The position numbers and the translations under genes are program-made. Of a stretch of DNA of 64,000 bases, positions 49,557 through 58,483 are shown in pieces. Position 1 is the stretch's first letter. Every line of letters starts with the position of its first letter. Source of the DNA: Microbacterium terregens (GTDB lineage Bacteria; Actinomycetota; Actinomycetes; Actinomycetales; Microbacteriaceae); NCBI RefSeq assembly GCF_039534975.1, contig NZ_BAAAWH010000001.1:744001-808000 (forward strand), in the 5' to 3' direction. The notes beneath the pieces were generated by a model that saw nothing but the letters and a program-made list of their open reading frames with translations, had not been told where the DNA came from and did not search any database.

Positions 49557-50993
49557 TCATGTGAGGTACTGGCTCAGGCCGCGCTTGAGGAATCGCCCGT
49601 CGCCCTTGGCCCCCAGGTACTCGTTGCCGTCCACGATCACTTTGCCCCGCGAGAGGACGGTGTCGACGTGACCGTCGATCTCGAAGCCCTCCCAGGCGGA
49701 GTGGTCCATGTTCATGTGATGGGTCTTGTTCAGCCCGATCGAAGTGTGGCCCTTCGGGTCGTAGATCACCACGTCGGCGTCGGCGCCGGGCTGCAGGACG
49801 CCCTTGCGGCCGTACAGCCCGAACATGCGCGCGGGCGTGGTCGAGGTCAGCTCCACCCAGCGTTCGAGTGTGATCTTTCCGGTCACGACGCCCTGATACA
49901 TGAGGTCCATGCGGTGCTCGATGGACCCGATGCCGTTCGGGATCGCGCGGAAGTCGTCGCGCCCGAGCTCCTTCTGATCCTTCATGCAGAACGGGCAGTG
50001 GTCGGTTGAGACCATCTGCAGGTCGTTCGTGCGCAGGGCCTGCCACATGTGGTCCTGGTGGCCTTCGGCGCGGGAACGCAGCGGCGTGGAGCACACCCAC
50101 TTCGCGCCTTCGAACCGGCCCCATTCCTCGCTGGAGGCGCCGAGCTGCTCCTCGAGCGAGAGATACAGGTACTGCGGGCACGTCTCGCCGAACACGTTCT
50201 GTCCGCGATCCCGCGCGGTCGCGATCTGGGCGACGGCCTGCTTCGCGCTCACGTGCACGACGTAGAGGGGCGCGCCGGTGAGGTTCGCGATCATGATCGA
50301 GCGGTGTGTGGCCTCCTCCTCCATCTGCCACGCCCGGGCGATGCCGTGGAAGTACGGGTCCGTCTTGCCCTCGGCGACCAGTTGGGCGGCGAGCACGTCG
50401 ATGACGGGTCCGTTCTCCGCGTGCATCATGGTCAGCAGTCCGGTCTCGCGCGAGACCTGCATCGCGCGCAGCACCTGCCCGTCATCCGAGTAGAAGACGC
50501 CCGGGTAGGCCATGAACAGCTTGAAGCTCGTGATGCCCTCGTCGATGAGGCCGGGCATCGCGGCGAGGGCGTCTTCGTCCACACCGCCGATGATCTGGTG
50601 GAAGCCGTAGTCGATCGCGCAGTTGCCCGCGGCCTTGGCGTGCCAGGCGGCCAGACCGTCCTGGATGCGCTCGCCGGAGCGCTGCACCGCGAAGTCGATG
50701 ATGCTCGTGGTCCCGCCCCAGGCGGCCGCCCGGGTGCCGGTCTCGAACGTGTCGATCGCCGCGGTGCCGCCGAACGGCAGCTCCATGTGCGTGTGCGCGT
50801 CGATGCCGCCCGGGATCACGTACTTGCCGGTCGCGTCCAGGACAGTGTCGACGGATGCCGCGACATCCGTCCCGAGTAGCTCCGAGCCCGGTCGCAGCAG
50901 CGCGACGATGGTCTCGCCGTCGATGAGCACGTCCGCCTGCGACCGCCCGGTCGCCGAGACGACCGTTCCGCCGGTGATCAGTGTGGTCGTCAT
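49557..50993 (-). CDS. hydA: Dihydropyrimidinase / D-hydantoinase
   Basis: 478 aa from ATG 50993. Amidohydrolase superfamily with a binuclear metal site: GKYVIPGGIDAHTHMELPFG (HxH), GITSFKLFMAYPGVFYSDDG (carbamylated Lys), LLTMMHAENG (His), PLYVVHVSAKQAVAQIATAR (His) and MVSTDHCPFCMKDQKE (Asp). Length and motifs match dihydropyrimidinases/hydantoinases, which open dihydrouracil, dihydrothymine or 5-substituted hydantoins to N-carbamoyl amino acids in the cytosol. Together with the nitrilase-type amidohydrolase upstream it forms the two-step hydrolysis to beta-alanine or beta-aminoisobutyrate. The gap to the upstream gene holds two family A repeats. Confidence 0.95.
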   Translation of the reverse strand: MTTTLITGGTVVSATGRSQADVLIDGETIVALLRPGSELLGTDVAASVDTVLDATGKYVIPGGIDAHTHMELPFGGTAAIDTFETGTRAAAWGGTTSIIDFAVQRSGERIQDGLAAWHAKAAGNCAIDYGFHQIIGGVDEDALAAMPGLIDEGITSFKLFMAYPGVFYSDDGQVLRAMQVSRETGLLTMMHAENGPVIDVLAAQLVAEGKTDPYFHGIARAWQMEEEATHRSIMIANLTGAPLYVVHVSAKQAVAQIATARDRGQNVFGETCPQYLYLSLEEQLGASSEEWGRFEGAKWVCSTPLRSRAEGHQDHMWQALRTNDLQMVSTDHCPFCMKDQKELGRDDFRAIPNGIGSIEHRMDLMYQGVVTGKITLERWVELTSTTPARMFGLYGRKGVLQPGADADVVIYDPKGHTSIGLNKTHHMNMDHSAWEGFEIDGHVDTVLSRGKVIVDGNEYLGAKGDGRFLKRGLSQYLT

Positions 50994-51021
50994 CCCTCAG
51001 TCTCCCTCGTTGCCTGTTGTT

Positions 51022-51141
51022 CGCCTGTCACGTTCCGCCGCCCGCGCCGGCGTGTTGCGACAGGCGAGCGGGGGTGGCGGGAGTGCCCACCCGGTTCGCC
51101 TGTCACGTTCCGCCGCCCGCGCCGGCGTGTTGCGACAGGCG
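51022..51141. repeat. Two family A hairpin repeats inside the pyrimidine-type operon
   Basis: CGCCTGTCACGTTCCGCCGC through GGCGTGTTGCGACAGGCG occurs at 51022-51066 and again, identical, at 51097-51141 (75-bp period). It shares CGCCTGTC, GCG-CGGCGTGTTG and GACAG with the units at 6357-6800, so it is the same family 44 kb away. Each unit can fold with an 8-bp outer stem (CGCCTGTC/GACAGGCG). It lies in the 175-bp gap between the first and second genes of the operon and would be transcribed. Confidence 0.92.
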
Positions 51142-51168
51142 AGCGGGGGCGGAGAGGCGGCGGCGCGG

Positions 51169-52017
51169 TCATGGTGCGCTGATCTCGCCGTAGGTGTCGG
51201 GCCGGCGGTCGCGGTAGAACTGCCAGTCGTCGCGCATCTCGCGCACCAGGTTCATGTCCAGGTCGCGGATGAGCAGCTCCTCGTGCTCGCCCGAGCCGCG
51301 CTCCCCGACGAAGTTGCCGCGCGGGTCGATCACGTTGCTGGTGCCGTAGAAGTTCACCGCCTGATCGCCGTACTCGTTGTCCTCGAGGCCGACCCGGTTG
51401 GGCTGCAGCACGAAGTACCCGTTCGCCACGGCGGCGGCGGGCCCCTCGACCTCCCACAGGCGGTTGGACAGCCCGGGCTTGGTCGCGTTCGGATTGAAGG
51501 CGAGGTGGGCGCCGTTCAGGCCCAGCTCTCGCCATGCCTCGGGGAAGTGCCGGTCGTAGCAGATGATGACGCCGATCTTGCCCACCGCGGTGTCCCACAC
51601 CGGGTAGCCGAGGTTGCCCGGGCGGAAGTAGAACTTCTCCCAGAACTTCTCCACGTGGGGGATGTGGTTCTTGCGGTAGCTGCCCAGGACGGTGCCATCG
51701 GCATCCACCACGACGGCCGTGTTGTAGTACACGCCGGTCTGCTGCTCCTCGTAGATCGGCAGCACCATCACCATGCCCAGCTCCTTGGCGAGCGCCGCGA
51801 ACCGCGTCACGATGGGCCCGTCGACGGGCTCCGCGTAGTCGTAGTACTTCTTGTCCTGCGTGATGCCGAAGTAGGGGCCGTAGAACAGCTCCTGAAAGCA
51901 GATGACCTGCGCCCCTTGGGCCGCGGCATCCCGAGCGAACTGCTCGTGCTTGTCGAGCATCGACTCCTTGTCGCCTGTCCAGGTGGTCTGGGTGATCGCC
52001 GCGCGTACCGTCGTCAT
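51169..52017 (-). CDS. Nitrilase-superfamily amidohydrolase (beta-ureidopropionase-like)
   Basis: 282 aa from ATG 52017; the longer frame to 52128 adds only non-homologous sequence. The Glu-Lys-Cys triad is present: VICFQELFYGPYFGITQDKK (Glu), GSYRKNHIPHVEKFWEKFYF (Lys) and GKIGVIICYDRHFPEAWREL (Cys). The FQELFYGPYF and KNHIPH motifs are close to N-carbamoyl-beta-alanine amidohydrolases. It would release CO2 and ammonia from N-carbamoyl-beta-alanine or its methyl analogue. First gene of the operon, with a candidate promoter at 52158-52185. Confidence 0.92.
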   Translation of the reverse strand: MTTVRAAITQTTWTGDKESMLDKHEQFARDAAAQGAQVICFQELFYGPYFGITQDKKYYDYAEPVDGPIVTRFAALAKELGMVMVLPIYEEQQTGVYYNTAVVVDADGTVLGSYRKNHIPHVEKFWEKFYFRPGNLGYPVWDTAVGKIGVIICYDRHFPEAWRELGLNGAHLAFNPNATKPGLSNRLWEVEGPAAAVANGYFVLQPNRVGLEDNEYGDQAVNFYGTSNVIDPRGNFVGERGSGEHEELLIRDLDMNLVREMRDDWQFYRDRRPDTYGEISAP

Positions 52018-52157
52018 GCCGGTCTCCGTCCGTCCGTCCGTCGCTGATCCGTTTTCCGCCGATGCCGTCGGGACCGGTTCGGGTGCCGGTGGGATCTTCC
52101 CCGCGGGTCGATCTTGGTGCCCGCACATTTCCCGTCGGTTTCAGCCTGTGTCCGGAC

Positions 52158-52185
52158 AGTAAAGCCTGAGGGTGATCCCCGGCAA
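52158..52185 (-). promoter_or_regulatory. Candidate promoter of the pyrimidine-type operon
   Basis: On the minus strand TTGCCG (52185-52180) and TTTACT (52163-52158) are 16 bp apart, a plausible -35/-10 pair about 140 bp ahead of the first operon gene. The long leader could hold control signals; none is obvious. The divergent sensor kinase starts 63 bp to the other side, so this gap is shared. Confidence 0.35.
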
Positions 52186-52247
52186 GCGTTTTGCAGATAC
52201 ATCTGAAGACGGATGCCGCGGCACTGCGTCTCCCGTAGCGTGAAGCC

Positions 52248-53411
52248 GTGTTCCGCCCCCTCAAGACATATCAGGTCGTGGTCGACCTCGTCGTCGCGGC
52301 GGCGTTCCTCGCCGTCGCGCTGCCGCTGGAGTTCGCGGTCGGCGACGTCTCGGAGGGGAGCATTCTGGGCGGCGTGACGATCGTCCTGATCTTCGCCGCG
52401 GCACTCGCGATCCGCCGGTGGTCGCCGCCGATCGCCCTGGGGTTGGCGTGGGCGGGGGCCATCGTGCAGATGTCCCTGGGACGCCCGCCCACGGCGGCGG
52501 ACGTCGCGATCTTCGGCGTCCTGTACGCCACCGCCGCGTACGGCACGACGCGGGTGTACTGGGCCGGCTTCGCGTCGGCGGTGTTCGGTGCGATCGTCAT
52601 CACCGTCTACCTGTTCTCCGCGTCGATCATCGGCGGGGGGGACCTGTCGCCGCGCACCATCTCGGCGGCCGTGGCGCTCTTGGTCGCGGCGGCGTTCGCG
52701 CTGCTGCTGGCGTGGACGGTCGGCGCCCTGGTGCGCACCGCCCTCCGCGCCCGGCTGAACCGCGAAGCGCAGGAGGTCGCCGAGGCGGATGCCGCGATCG
52801 AGCAGGAGCGCGTGCGGATCGCCCGGGACATGCACGACGTCGTCGCCCACTCGCTGGCGGTCGTGATCGCCCAGGCGGACGGGGCGCGCTATGCCGCGGC
52901 ATCCGATCCTCAGGTGGCCACCGCCGCGCTGGGGACCATTTCGACGATCGCGCGGGCGGCGCTCGCCGACGTCCGGGTGCTGCTGACGCAGCTGCGCCAC
53001 AGCGAACCCGCCGGCCCGCAGCCGACGCTGGCCGACCTCGAGGAGCTGTACGCCCAGGTGCGCGCGGCGGGCGTGGACTTGAACATCGACGTGGACCCGG
53101 CACCTCTCGGCCAGCCGCCGGCGTCCGTGCAGCTGGCGGTGTACCGCATCCTGCAGGAGGCGCTGACGAACGCGCTCCGGCACGGCGGCGGCGCGCCGGT
53201 CGCCGTGACGCTCGCGTGGCATCCCGACCGGGTCGCGCTCGAGGTGCGCAACCGGCTGCGGCCGGGTCATCATCCGGGAGAGTCGGGGCACGGGCTGCTC
53301 GGGATGGGGGAGCGGGCCCACCTGGTCGGCGGCCACCTCAGCGCGGCGGATTCCGGCGGCGACTTCGTGGTCGGGGCCGAACTGCCGATCGGGCGGGGGG
53401 CGGGCCTGTGA
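52248..53411 (+). CDS. NarL-type sensor histidine kinase
   Basis: 387 aa from GTG 52248. Four or five membrane helices fill the first 165 residues (VVVDLVVAAAFLAVALPLEF, GGVTIVLIFAAALAI, AAYGTTRVYWAGFASAVFGA, AVALLVAAAFALLLAWTVGA) with no large external domain. Then EQERVRIARDMHDVVAHSLA is the HisKA_3 box (phospho-acceptor His196), LADVRVLLTQLRH follows, and the ATPase has YRILQEALTNALRHGG (N box) and GHGLLGMGERAHLVGGHLSA. Expected to sense an envelope or intramembrane signal and phosphorylate the response regulator 31 bp downstream. Divergent from the pyrimidine-type operon; regulation of it is possible but unproven. Confidence 0.93.
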   Translation: MFRPLKTYQVVVDLVVAAAFLAVALPLEFAVGDVSEGSILGGVTIVLIFAAALAIRRWSPPIALGLAWAGAIVQMSLGRPPTAADVAIFGVLYATAAYGTTRVYWAGFASAVFGAIVITVYLFSASIIGGGDLSPRTISAAVALLVAAAFALLLAWTVGALVRTALRARLNREAQEVAEADAAIEQERVRIARDMHDVVAHSLAVVIAQADGARYAAASDPQVATAALGTISTIARAALADVRVLLTQLRHSEPAGPQPTLADLEELYAQVRAAGVDLNIDVDPAPLGQPPASVQLAVYRILQEALTNALRHGGGAPVAVTLAWHPDRVALEVRNRLRPGHHPGESGHGLLGMGERAHLVGGHLSAADSGGDFVVGAELPIGRGAGL

Positions 53412-53442
53412 GGATCGTGCGAGCGCCCCGGCGCCGGTCCGG

Positions 53443-54108
53443 GTGCCACCGGTGAGCGGCATCCGCGTGGTCCTGGTCGACGATCAGGCGCTGTTTCGCG
53501 CGGGCATCCGCATGCTCGTCGACTCGCAGGCCGACCTCGACGTCGTCGGCGAGGCAGCCAACGGCCGGGAGGCGCTCACCGTCGTGCGGGCCACCCGGCC
53601 CGATGTCGTGCTCATGGACATTCGGATGCCGGTCATGGACGGGCTCGAGGCGACCGCCGAGCTGCTGCGCGACGACTCGTTCGGCGCCGACCCGCCGCGC
53701 GTGGTCATGCTGACCACGTTCGACCTCGACGAAGCCGCGGCGCGCGCGATCCGCCAGGGCGCGAGCGGCTTCCTGCTCAAGGACGCCGACCCCGAGTTCC
53801 TGCTCGCTTCCATCCGCACGGTGCACTCCGGATCGGCCGTGATCGCGGCATCCGCCACCCGCGAGCTGTTCGCCCACTTCGCCAGCGCTGCGCCACGGCC
53901 GGTTCCGCCGGCGTACGGCACCCTGACCGATCGCGAGCGGGAGATCTTCGCGCTCGCCGCACGCGGGCTCTCCAACGCCGAGATCGCCGGCCGCGAGTTC
54001 CTGTCCGAGGCGACCGTCAAGACGCACATCAGCCGTATCCTCTCCAAGCTCGCGCTTCGCGACCGCGTGCAGCTGGTCGTCTTCGCCTTCGAGCACGGAC
54101 TGACCTAG
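53443..54108 (+). CDS. NarL/LuxR-type response regulator
   Basis: 221 aa from GTG 53443; GTG 53452 is an alternative. Receiver domain: IRVVLVDDQALFRAGIRMLV (acid pocket), PDVVLMDIRMPVMDGLEATA (phospho-Asp59), VVMLTTFDLDEAAARAIRQG and ASGFLLKDADPEFLLASIRT (switch Lys). The C-terminal LuxR HTH is LTDREREIFALAARGLSNAE followed by EATVKTHISRILSKLALRDR. Partner of the kinase just upstream. Targets are unknown. Confidence 0.95.
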   Translation: MPPVSGIRVVLVDDQALFRAGIRMLVDSQADLDVVGEAANGREALTVVRATRPDVVLMDIRMPVMDGLEATAELLRDDSFGADPPRVVMLTTFDLDEAAARAIRQGASGFLLKDADPEFLLASIRTVHSGSAVIAASATRELFAHFASAAPRPVPPAYGTLTDREREIFALAARGLSNAEIAGREFLSEATVKTHISRILSKLALRDRVQLVVFAFEHGLT

Positions 54109-54111
54109 CAG

Positions 54112-54798
54112 TCAGCGCCCTTCCAGCCGTGCCCGGTGCTGGGCGTACTTGCGCCGGCCGACCCACCGCCACGCCAGTCGCGCCGGCGCCGGCATGTGCT
54201 TGTGCAGCCATTCGTCCCCGCCATCGGGCTGCGACGCGAGGATCTCGCCGAGCTGCTGCCAGGTCTGCCCCTTGGGGATCGACCGGCGCCCGTGATCGGA
54301 GAACCACTGCACTTCGGCTTCGGTGATCGTGTACTCCATCACGGGGACGATGTTCGCCTCCTCGTCGGGGAGGTGCACGGCGATGGCGGCGTTGACGCCC
54401 TGGAGCGCGGCGAGCACGGGCTCGGCATCCGCTCTCCTGGCCGATGCCCGCCACGCGGGCAGCGATTCGTCCAGAGCCGTCAGGTGCACCAGCAGCTGCG
54501 CATGCTGCGCCTTCATGCGCTCGACGTGCACGGCGCAGGAGGGCGCGCGTTCGTCGAGCGCGTCCCAGAGCCGGGCGTCCTCGCCCTCGTGGTGCGCGTG
54601 CAGACCCAGCGACAGCGTCTCGAGCTGCGTGGCGACGGCCGCGGCGCGGGCGGTGTCGCCCTCGGGGACGAGCCGCACCAGCGCGGGGCCCTCGCCGAAA
54701 CCGCGCCGGAACATCCGATGGATCTCGATCATGCCGCTCGCGTCGCACGTCTTCGGTGCCGGAACGTCGCCGCTGGGCGGCAGGGCGGTCGCGGACAT
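54112..54798 (-). CDS. Hemerythrin HHE-domain protein
   Basis: 228 aa from ATG 54798 with CAGGAGG upstream. It has the helical-bundle metal motifs MIEIHRMFRRGF (His), LSLGLHAHHEGEDARLWDAL (HxxxE type), HVERMKAQHAQLLVHLTAL and AIAVHLPDEEANIVPVMEYT (HxxxE), suited to a di-iron site that binds O2 or senses redox state. The C-terminus (QLGEILASQPDGGDEWLHKH, then WRWVGRRKYAQHRARLEGR) is typical of actinobacterial hemerythrin-like proteins. Convergent with the response regulator; no partner genes. Confidence 0.88.
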   Translation of the reverse strand: MSATALPPSGDVPAPKTCDASGMIEIHRMFRRGFGEGPALVRLVPEGDTARAAAVATQLETLSLGLHAHHEGEDARLWDALDERAPSCAVHVERMKAQHAQLLVHLTALDESLPAWRASARRADAEPVLAALQGVNAAIAVHLPDEEANIVPVMEYTITEAEVQWFSDHGRRSIPKGQTWQQLGEILASQPDGGDEWLHKHMPAPARLAWRWVGRRKYAQHRARLEGR

Positions 54799-54875
54799 CG
54801 GGCCTCCTGACTCTGTGTCTGTCGCGACGATAGACCCCCCGGGCGACACGCGGAAGTGTCGAAACCGCGGAGGGC

Positions 54876-54953
54876 GGGGGCGGGTCCTGGTGCGGGTCCT
54901 GGTGCGGGTTCGGGTCGGGGTTCGGTTCGGGTTCGCTACCGTTTCGGTTCCGT
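54876..54953. repeat. Low-complexity GT/CG-rich simple repeats
   Basis: GGGTCCTGGTGC occurs twice in tandem and then runs into degenerate GGGTTCGGGTCGGGGTTCGG repeats. The stretch lies in the divergent gap between the hemerythrin and kinase-domain genes, where promoters are expected. Slippage DNA; no function seen. Confidence 0.75.
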
Positions 54954-54981
54954 GGCGCCGGACCGAAGTAGCCTCGGCACT

Positions 54982-56016
54982 ATGCCGACGATCGACCCGC
55001 TCTCCGCCGACACCACGGGTGGCGACGACGAGGTTCCCGACGTCGCCCAGCGCATCGAGCTGCCGGCGTCGGCGGACGGCTCCGGTGTGCTGATCGTGAT
55101 GAACAAGGATGCCGGCACCGCCGTGGTGCGCGCCGACCCGCGGCCGCTGATCGCGGAGAGACTGCCGCGTGCCGTCCTGCGCGAACTCGAGCAGGACGAG
55201 ACGGTCGACGATGCGGTGGACGAAGCGATGTCGGGCGAGGACCCGCCGCGCGTGCTCGGCGTGTACGGCGGTGACGGGACCGTCGCGCGGATGGCCCACC
55301 TCGCGCTCGAGCGGGACCTGCCGGTCCTCGCGCTTCCCGGGGGGACGTTCAACCACTTCGCCCGCGCCGCGGGCATCGACAGCGTCGAGATCGCCATCGA
55401 TGCGCTGCAGACCGGGACGGGCGTTGCGGCGACAGTGGGTGAACTGACCGCCGGAGGTCGCACCTCCACCGTGCTCAACGCGGCATCCATCGGCATCTAT
55501 CCGGACTTCGTCGCCGAGCGCGCCCGACGGCGGCCGCGACTGGGAAAGTGGATCGCCGGGATCGTCGCGACCTGGGGCGAACTACGCCGGGCCGAGGCGA
55601 TCGACATCGTCATCGAGGGCAAGCGGGCGCGGGTCTGGTCGGTCTTCGCCGGCATCGGGCGCAACACCCCGGGGCAGGTGGCGACGATGCAGCGGCGCAC
55701 GCTCTCGGACGACGTGCTCGACGTTCGGGTCCTGCATGCCCGCGGGTCGCGCGCGCAGGCGGTGGCGGCACTGTCCTTCGGGCGGCGGACGCGGGTCGTG
55801 CTGCGTGCCCTGCGACTGCTGCCTCCGGCATCCGATATCCAGCACATCACCACCACCGAGATCGCCGTGTCGGTGCGTCCGCGCGCGGGGTCGGCGACGT
55901 TCTACGCGCACGACGGCGAGCTCGAACGGCGGCCGGCGGTCGGCCCCGACGGTCGTTACACGCTGTCGTGCCGCATCGTCCCGCGGGCATTGCGCGTGTA
56001 CGCGCCGCACGACTGA
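54982..56016 (+). CDS. Diacylglycerol kinase catalytic-domain protein (lipid kinase-like)
   Basis: 344 aa from ATG 54982. After a 35-residue acidic start, [16 protein letters not shown] begins the DAGK fold. [20 protein letters not shown] carries the GGDGT nucleotide loop, [20 protein letters not shown] replaces the usual GTGND motif with GGTFNHFA, and [20 protein letters not shown] plus AHDGEL (Asp-Gly-Glu) is the late active-site motif. GTFNHFA members are a known actinobacterial subgroup; substrate uncertain (diacylglycerol, sphingoid base or other lipid). A tandem repeat begins at its stop codon. Confidence 0.88.
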   Translation: MPTIDPLSADTTGGDDEVPDVAQRIELPASADGSGVLIVMNKDAGTAVVRADPRPLIAERLPRAVLRELEQDETVDDAVDEAMSGEDPPRVLGVYGGDGTVARMAHLALERDLPVLALPGGTFNHFARAAGIDSVEIAIDALQTGTGVAATVGELTAGGRTSTVLNAASIGIYPDFVAERARRRPRLGKWIAGIVATWGELRRAEAIDIVIEGKRARVWSVFAGIGRNTPGQVATMQRRTLSDDVLDVRVLHARGSRAQAVAALSFGRRTRVVLRALRLLPPASDIQHITTTEIAVSVRPRAGSATFYAHDGELERRPAVGPDGRYTLSCRIVPRALRVYAPHD

Positions 56017-56088
56017 TCGCGCCGGCGCCCGCCGGCACGGGGGTGATCGCGCCGGCGTCGTCCGGCACGGGGTGCTCGCGCCGGCGCG
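56014..56088. repeat. 29/30-bp tandem repeat beginning at a stop codon
   Basis: TGATCGCGCCGGCG starts at 56014 (the lipid-kinase stop codon) and again at 56044, with TGCTCGCGCCGGCG at 56073. CGCCGGCG is self-complementary and each unit ends in CCGGCACGGG. As at the MFS gene, the repeat unit begins with the stop codon TGATCG. The rest of the 227-bp gap to 56243 has no gene and should hold the promoter of the next ABC pair. Confidence 0.85.
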
Positions 56089-56243
56089 TCAAACCGCGGG
56101 GAGAAATGCGAGGTCTCGGCCGATCGGTGCGGGCGTGCGGCGATTTCGTCCCCGACTTTCGACGACACGTCATCCTCGCGATGTACGCGGATGCCATCTC
56201 GCGGCCGACGCGTCGAACGGCGGCGGTTCGTAGCGTCGAAGGT

Positions 56244-57029
56244 ATGAACCTCACATCGACAGATCTCGGGCTCGCCGCCCGGGTGCAGAGCCTCACCAAG
56301 ACCTTCGGGCGCGGCGAGAGCGCCGTGCACGCGCTCGACGAGGTCAGCGTCGGCATCCGGCGTGGCCAGTTCACCGCGATCATGGGACCCTCCGGCTCGG
56401 GCAAGTCCACGCTGATGCACATCATGGCGGGATTGGATGCCGCGACCTCCGGACGCGCGTGGATCGGCGACACCGACATCACGACGCTCTCCGACCTCGA
56501 GCTGACGATTCTGCGCCGACGGCGCGTCGGCTTCGTCTTCCAGGCCTTCAACCTGGTGCCGACCCTGGACGCGCTCGCCAACATCCTGCTGCCGTTCGAC
56601 CTCGACGGACGCCGCCCGACCGCCTCGGAGCGTGCCCGCATCGATGGGCTCATCGAGACGCTGGGGCTCGGACCCCGCCTGCAGCACCGCCCGCACCAGC
56701 TGAGCGGCGGGCAGCAGCAGCGCGTGGCTATCGCCCGTGCGCTCGCGACCGCCCCGGACCTCGTCTTCGCCGACGAGCCGACCGGCAACCTCGACTCGCG
56801 CAGCGGCCGCGAGGTGCTCGGACTGCTCGCGGCGGCGAGCCGGGATCACGGTCAGTCGATCGCGATGGTGACGCACGACCCGGTCGCGGCCGCCCATGCC
56901 GATCGGGTGATCTTCCTCGGTGACGGCCGGATCGTCGCCGACAAGCCCCGACAGAGCGCGGAGGAGATCTCGGCGTACATGCTGGCCACGGAGCGGGACA
57001 TCGACGAGCCCGCGGCGGTCGCGTCATGA
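56244..57029 (+). CDS. ABC transporter ATP-binding protein (MacB/LolD type)
   Basis: 261 aa from ATG 56244 (GAAGG upstream). Walker [22 protein letters not shown]-loop [20 protein letters not shown], signature [20 protein letters not shown], Walker [21 protein letters not shown] and switch His [23 protein letters not shown] and [10 protein letters not shown] mark the MacB/LolD/FtsE class, which works with FtsX-like permeases rather than importers. Overlaps the permease gene by 4 bp. In Gram-positive bacteria such pairs act in peptide-antibiotic export or sensing. Confidence 0.95.
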   Translation: MNLTSTDLGLAARVQSLTKTFGRGESAVHALDEVSVGIRRGQFTAIMGPSGSGKSTLMHIMAGLDAATSGRAWIGDTDITTLSDLELTILRRRRVGFVFQAFNLVPTLDALANILLPFDLDGRRPTASERARIDGLIETLGLGPRLQHRPHQLSGGQQQRVAIARALATAPDLVFADEPTGNLDSRSGREVLGLLAAASRDHGQSIAMVTHDPVAAAHADRVIFLGDGRIVADKPRQSAEEISAYMLATERDIDEPAAVAS

Positions 57030-58474
57030 CCGCCGTCGTGCTCGAGCGGATGCCGCGGTCGGCCAGGCTCGCATGGCTGGCGGAGCGGGGGATGGGCGCG
57101 AGCATCCTCGTCGCCGGGATCTCCAGTGCGTTCGGTGTCGTGCTGCTCAGTGCCACCGGGTACATCGCGGCGCTCCTGCGGGCGGATCCGTTCCTGGGGG
57201 ACAGCGAGACGCTCGCGTTCGTGCTCTCGATCCTCACCGTGCTTCTGGTCGCCGTCGCGGTGTACGTCGCGGCGGTCGTCACCGCGAACACGTTCTCGAC
57301 CGTCGTGGCGGGTCGGACGCGGCGCATCGCGCTGCTGCGCCTGATCGGCGCGTCGGCCCGGTCGCAGCGGACCGAAGTCGCGCAACAGGGACTCGTGGTC
57401 GGAGCCATCGGCGCGATGCTCGGCCTCATCGCCGGCACGGCAGTGGCGGCCGGCGGTGTTCTGCTCGCCACGAGCGCGCTCGGTGCCGCGGACGTCGAGT
57501 ACAACGTAGTGCAGGGCGTACTGCTGATCCCCGCGGTCATCGTGGCCCTGACCACATGGGCCGCTGCCTGGGTGGGCTCGCGTCGCGTGCTCACCGTCAC
57601 GCCGCTGCAGGCCCTCGGTGGTTCGGTGGAGGATTCCCGGGACGCGATCGCCGGACGCAAGGGCCGCAATGCCGGCGCGATCGTGCTGTTCCTCTCGGGC
57701 GGTGCGCTGCTGGCCGGGGGCGTCGTCGTCGGCCTGGTGACACCGCTGGGTGTGATCGTGGCGTTCGTGGGCGGCATCCTGTCGTTCACCGGGCTGGCAG
57801 TCGGCGCGACGCTGGTGATTCCGCCGGTGCTGCGTCTGGTGGGCCGGATGTTCGGACGTTCGGCGACCGCCCGGCTGGCGGCCGAGAACGCGCTGCGGTA
57901 CCCGGGGCGTTCCAGTCGCATGGCGATCGGGGTCGTGATCGGGGTGACCCTCGTGACGATGTTCGCCGTGGCGCTGGAGACGGTGAAGTCGGTGATCGCC
58001 GCGTCATCCGGCGGCGAGATCGAGCCCGAGTTCGCCTCGATCATCGACACGTTCTCGGGCGTCATGATGGGCCTGGTCGCGGTGTCGGCGGTCATCGCCG
58101 CCGTCGGGCTCGTGAACCTGCTGACCATCGGCGTCGTGCAGCGGCGCAGAGAGCTCGGGCTGCTGCGCTCGCTGGGCGTCTCGACCGGGCAGGTGCGCCT
58201 CATGGTGCTGCTCGAGGCGGCGCACATCACCGTCGCCGCGGTGATCACCGGGCTCGTGCTGGGCACGGTCTACGGCTGGGCGGGTGCGCAGTCGCTGCTC
58301 GGGTCGACGGCGATGCCGCCGGCGTGGCAGTCGCCGACCTTCGTCGCCCCGGCGATCCCGTGGATCCCGGTCGCGATCATCGTGGTCGCGACGGCAGTGC
58401 TCACCCTCGTGGCGGCGGTCGTTCCGACGCGCCTGGCCACGCGGGTGGCTCCGGTCGAGGCGCTCGCCGAGTAG
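57026..58474 (+). CDS. FtsX-like ABC transporter permease
   Basis: 482 aa from ATG 57026. Two FtsX-type bundles: one from about residue 25 (ILVAGISSAFGVVLLSATGY, VLSILTVLLVAVAVYVAAVV) with RTRRIALLRLIGASARSQRT as the first coupling helix, and one in the C-terminal half (ENALRYPGRSSRMAIGVVIG, VSAVIAAVGLVNLLTIGVVQ, RRRELGLLRSLGVSTGQVRL). The large extracytoplasmic domain of MacB is lacking. The final VVPTRLATRVAPVEALAE is standard. Its stop is followed within 10 bp by the second mirrored 22-bp array. Confidence 0.94.
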   Translation: MTAVVLERMPRSARLAWLAERGMGASILVAGISSAFGVVLLSATGYIAALLRADPFLGDSETLAFVLSILTVLLVAVAVYVAAVVTANTFSTVVAGRTRRIALLRLIGASARSQRTEVAQQGLVVGAIGAMLGLIAGTAVAAGGVLLATSALGAADVEYNVVQGVLLIPAVIVALTTWAAAWVGSRRVLTVTPLQALGGSVEDSRDAIAGRKGRNAGAIVLFLSGGALLAGGVVVGLVTPLGVIVAFVGGILSFTGLAVGATLVIPPVLRLVGRMFGRSATARLAAENALRYPGRSSRMAIGVVIGVTLVTMFAVALETVKSVIAASSGGEIEPEFASIIDTFSGVMMGLVAVSAVIAAVGLVNLLTIGVVQRRRELGLLRSLGVSTGQVRLMVLLEAAHITVAAVITGLVLGTVYGWAGAQSLLGSTAMPPAWQSPTFVAPAIPWIPVAIIVVATAVLTLVAAVVPTRLATRVAPVEALAE

Positions 58475-58483
58475 CCGCCGAGA

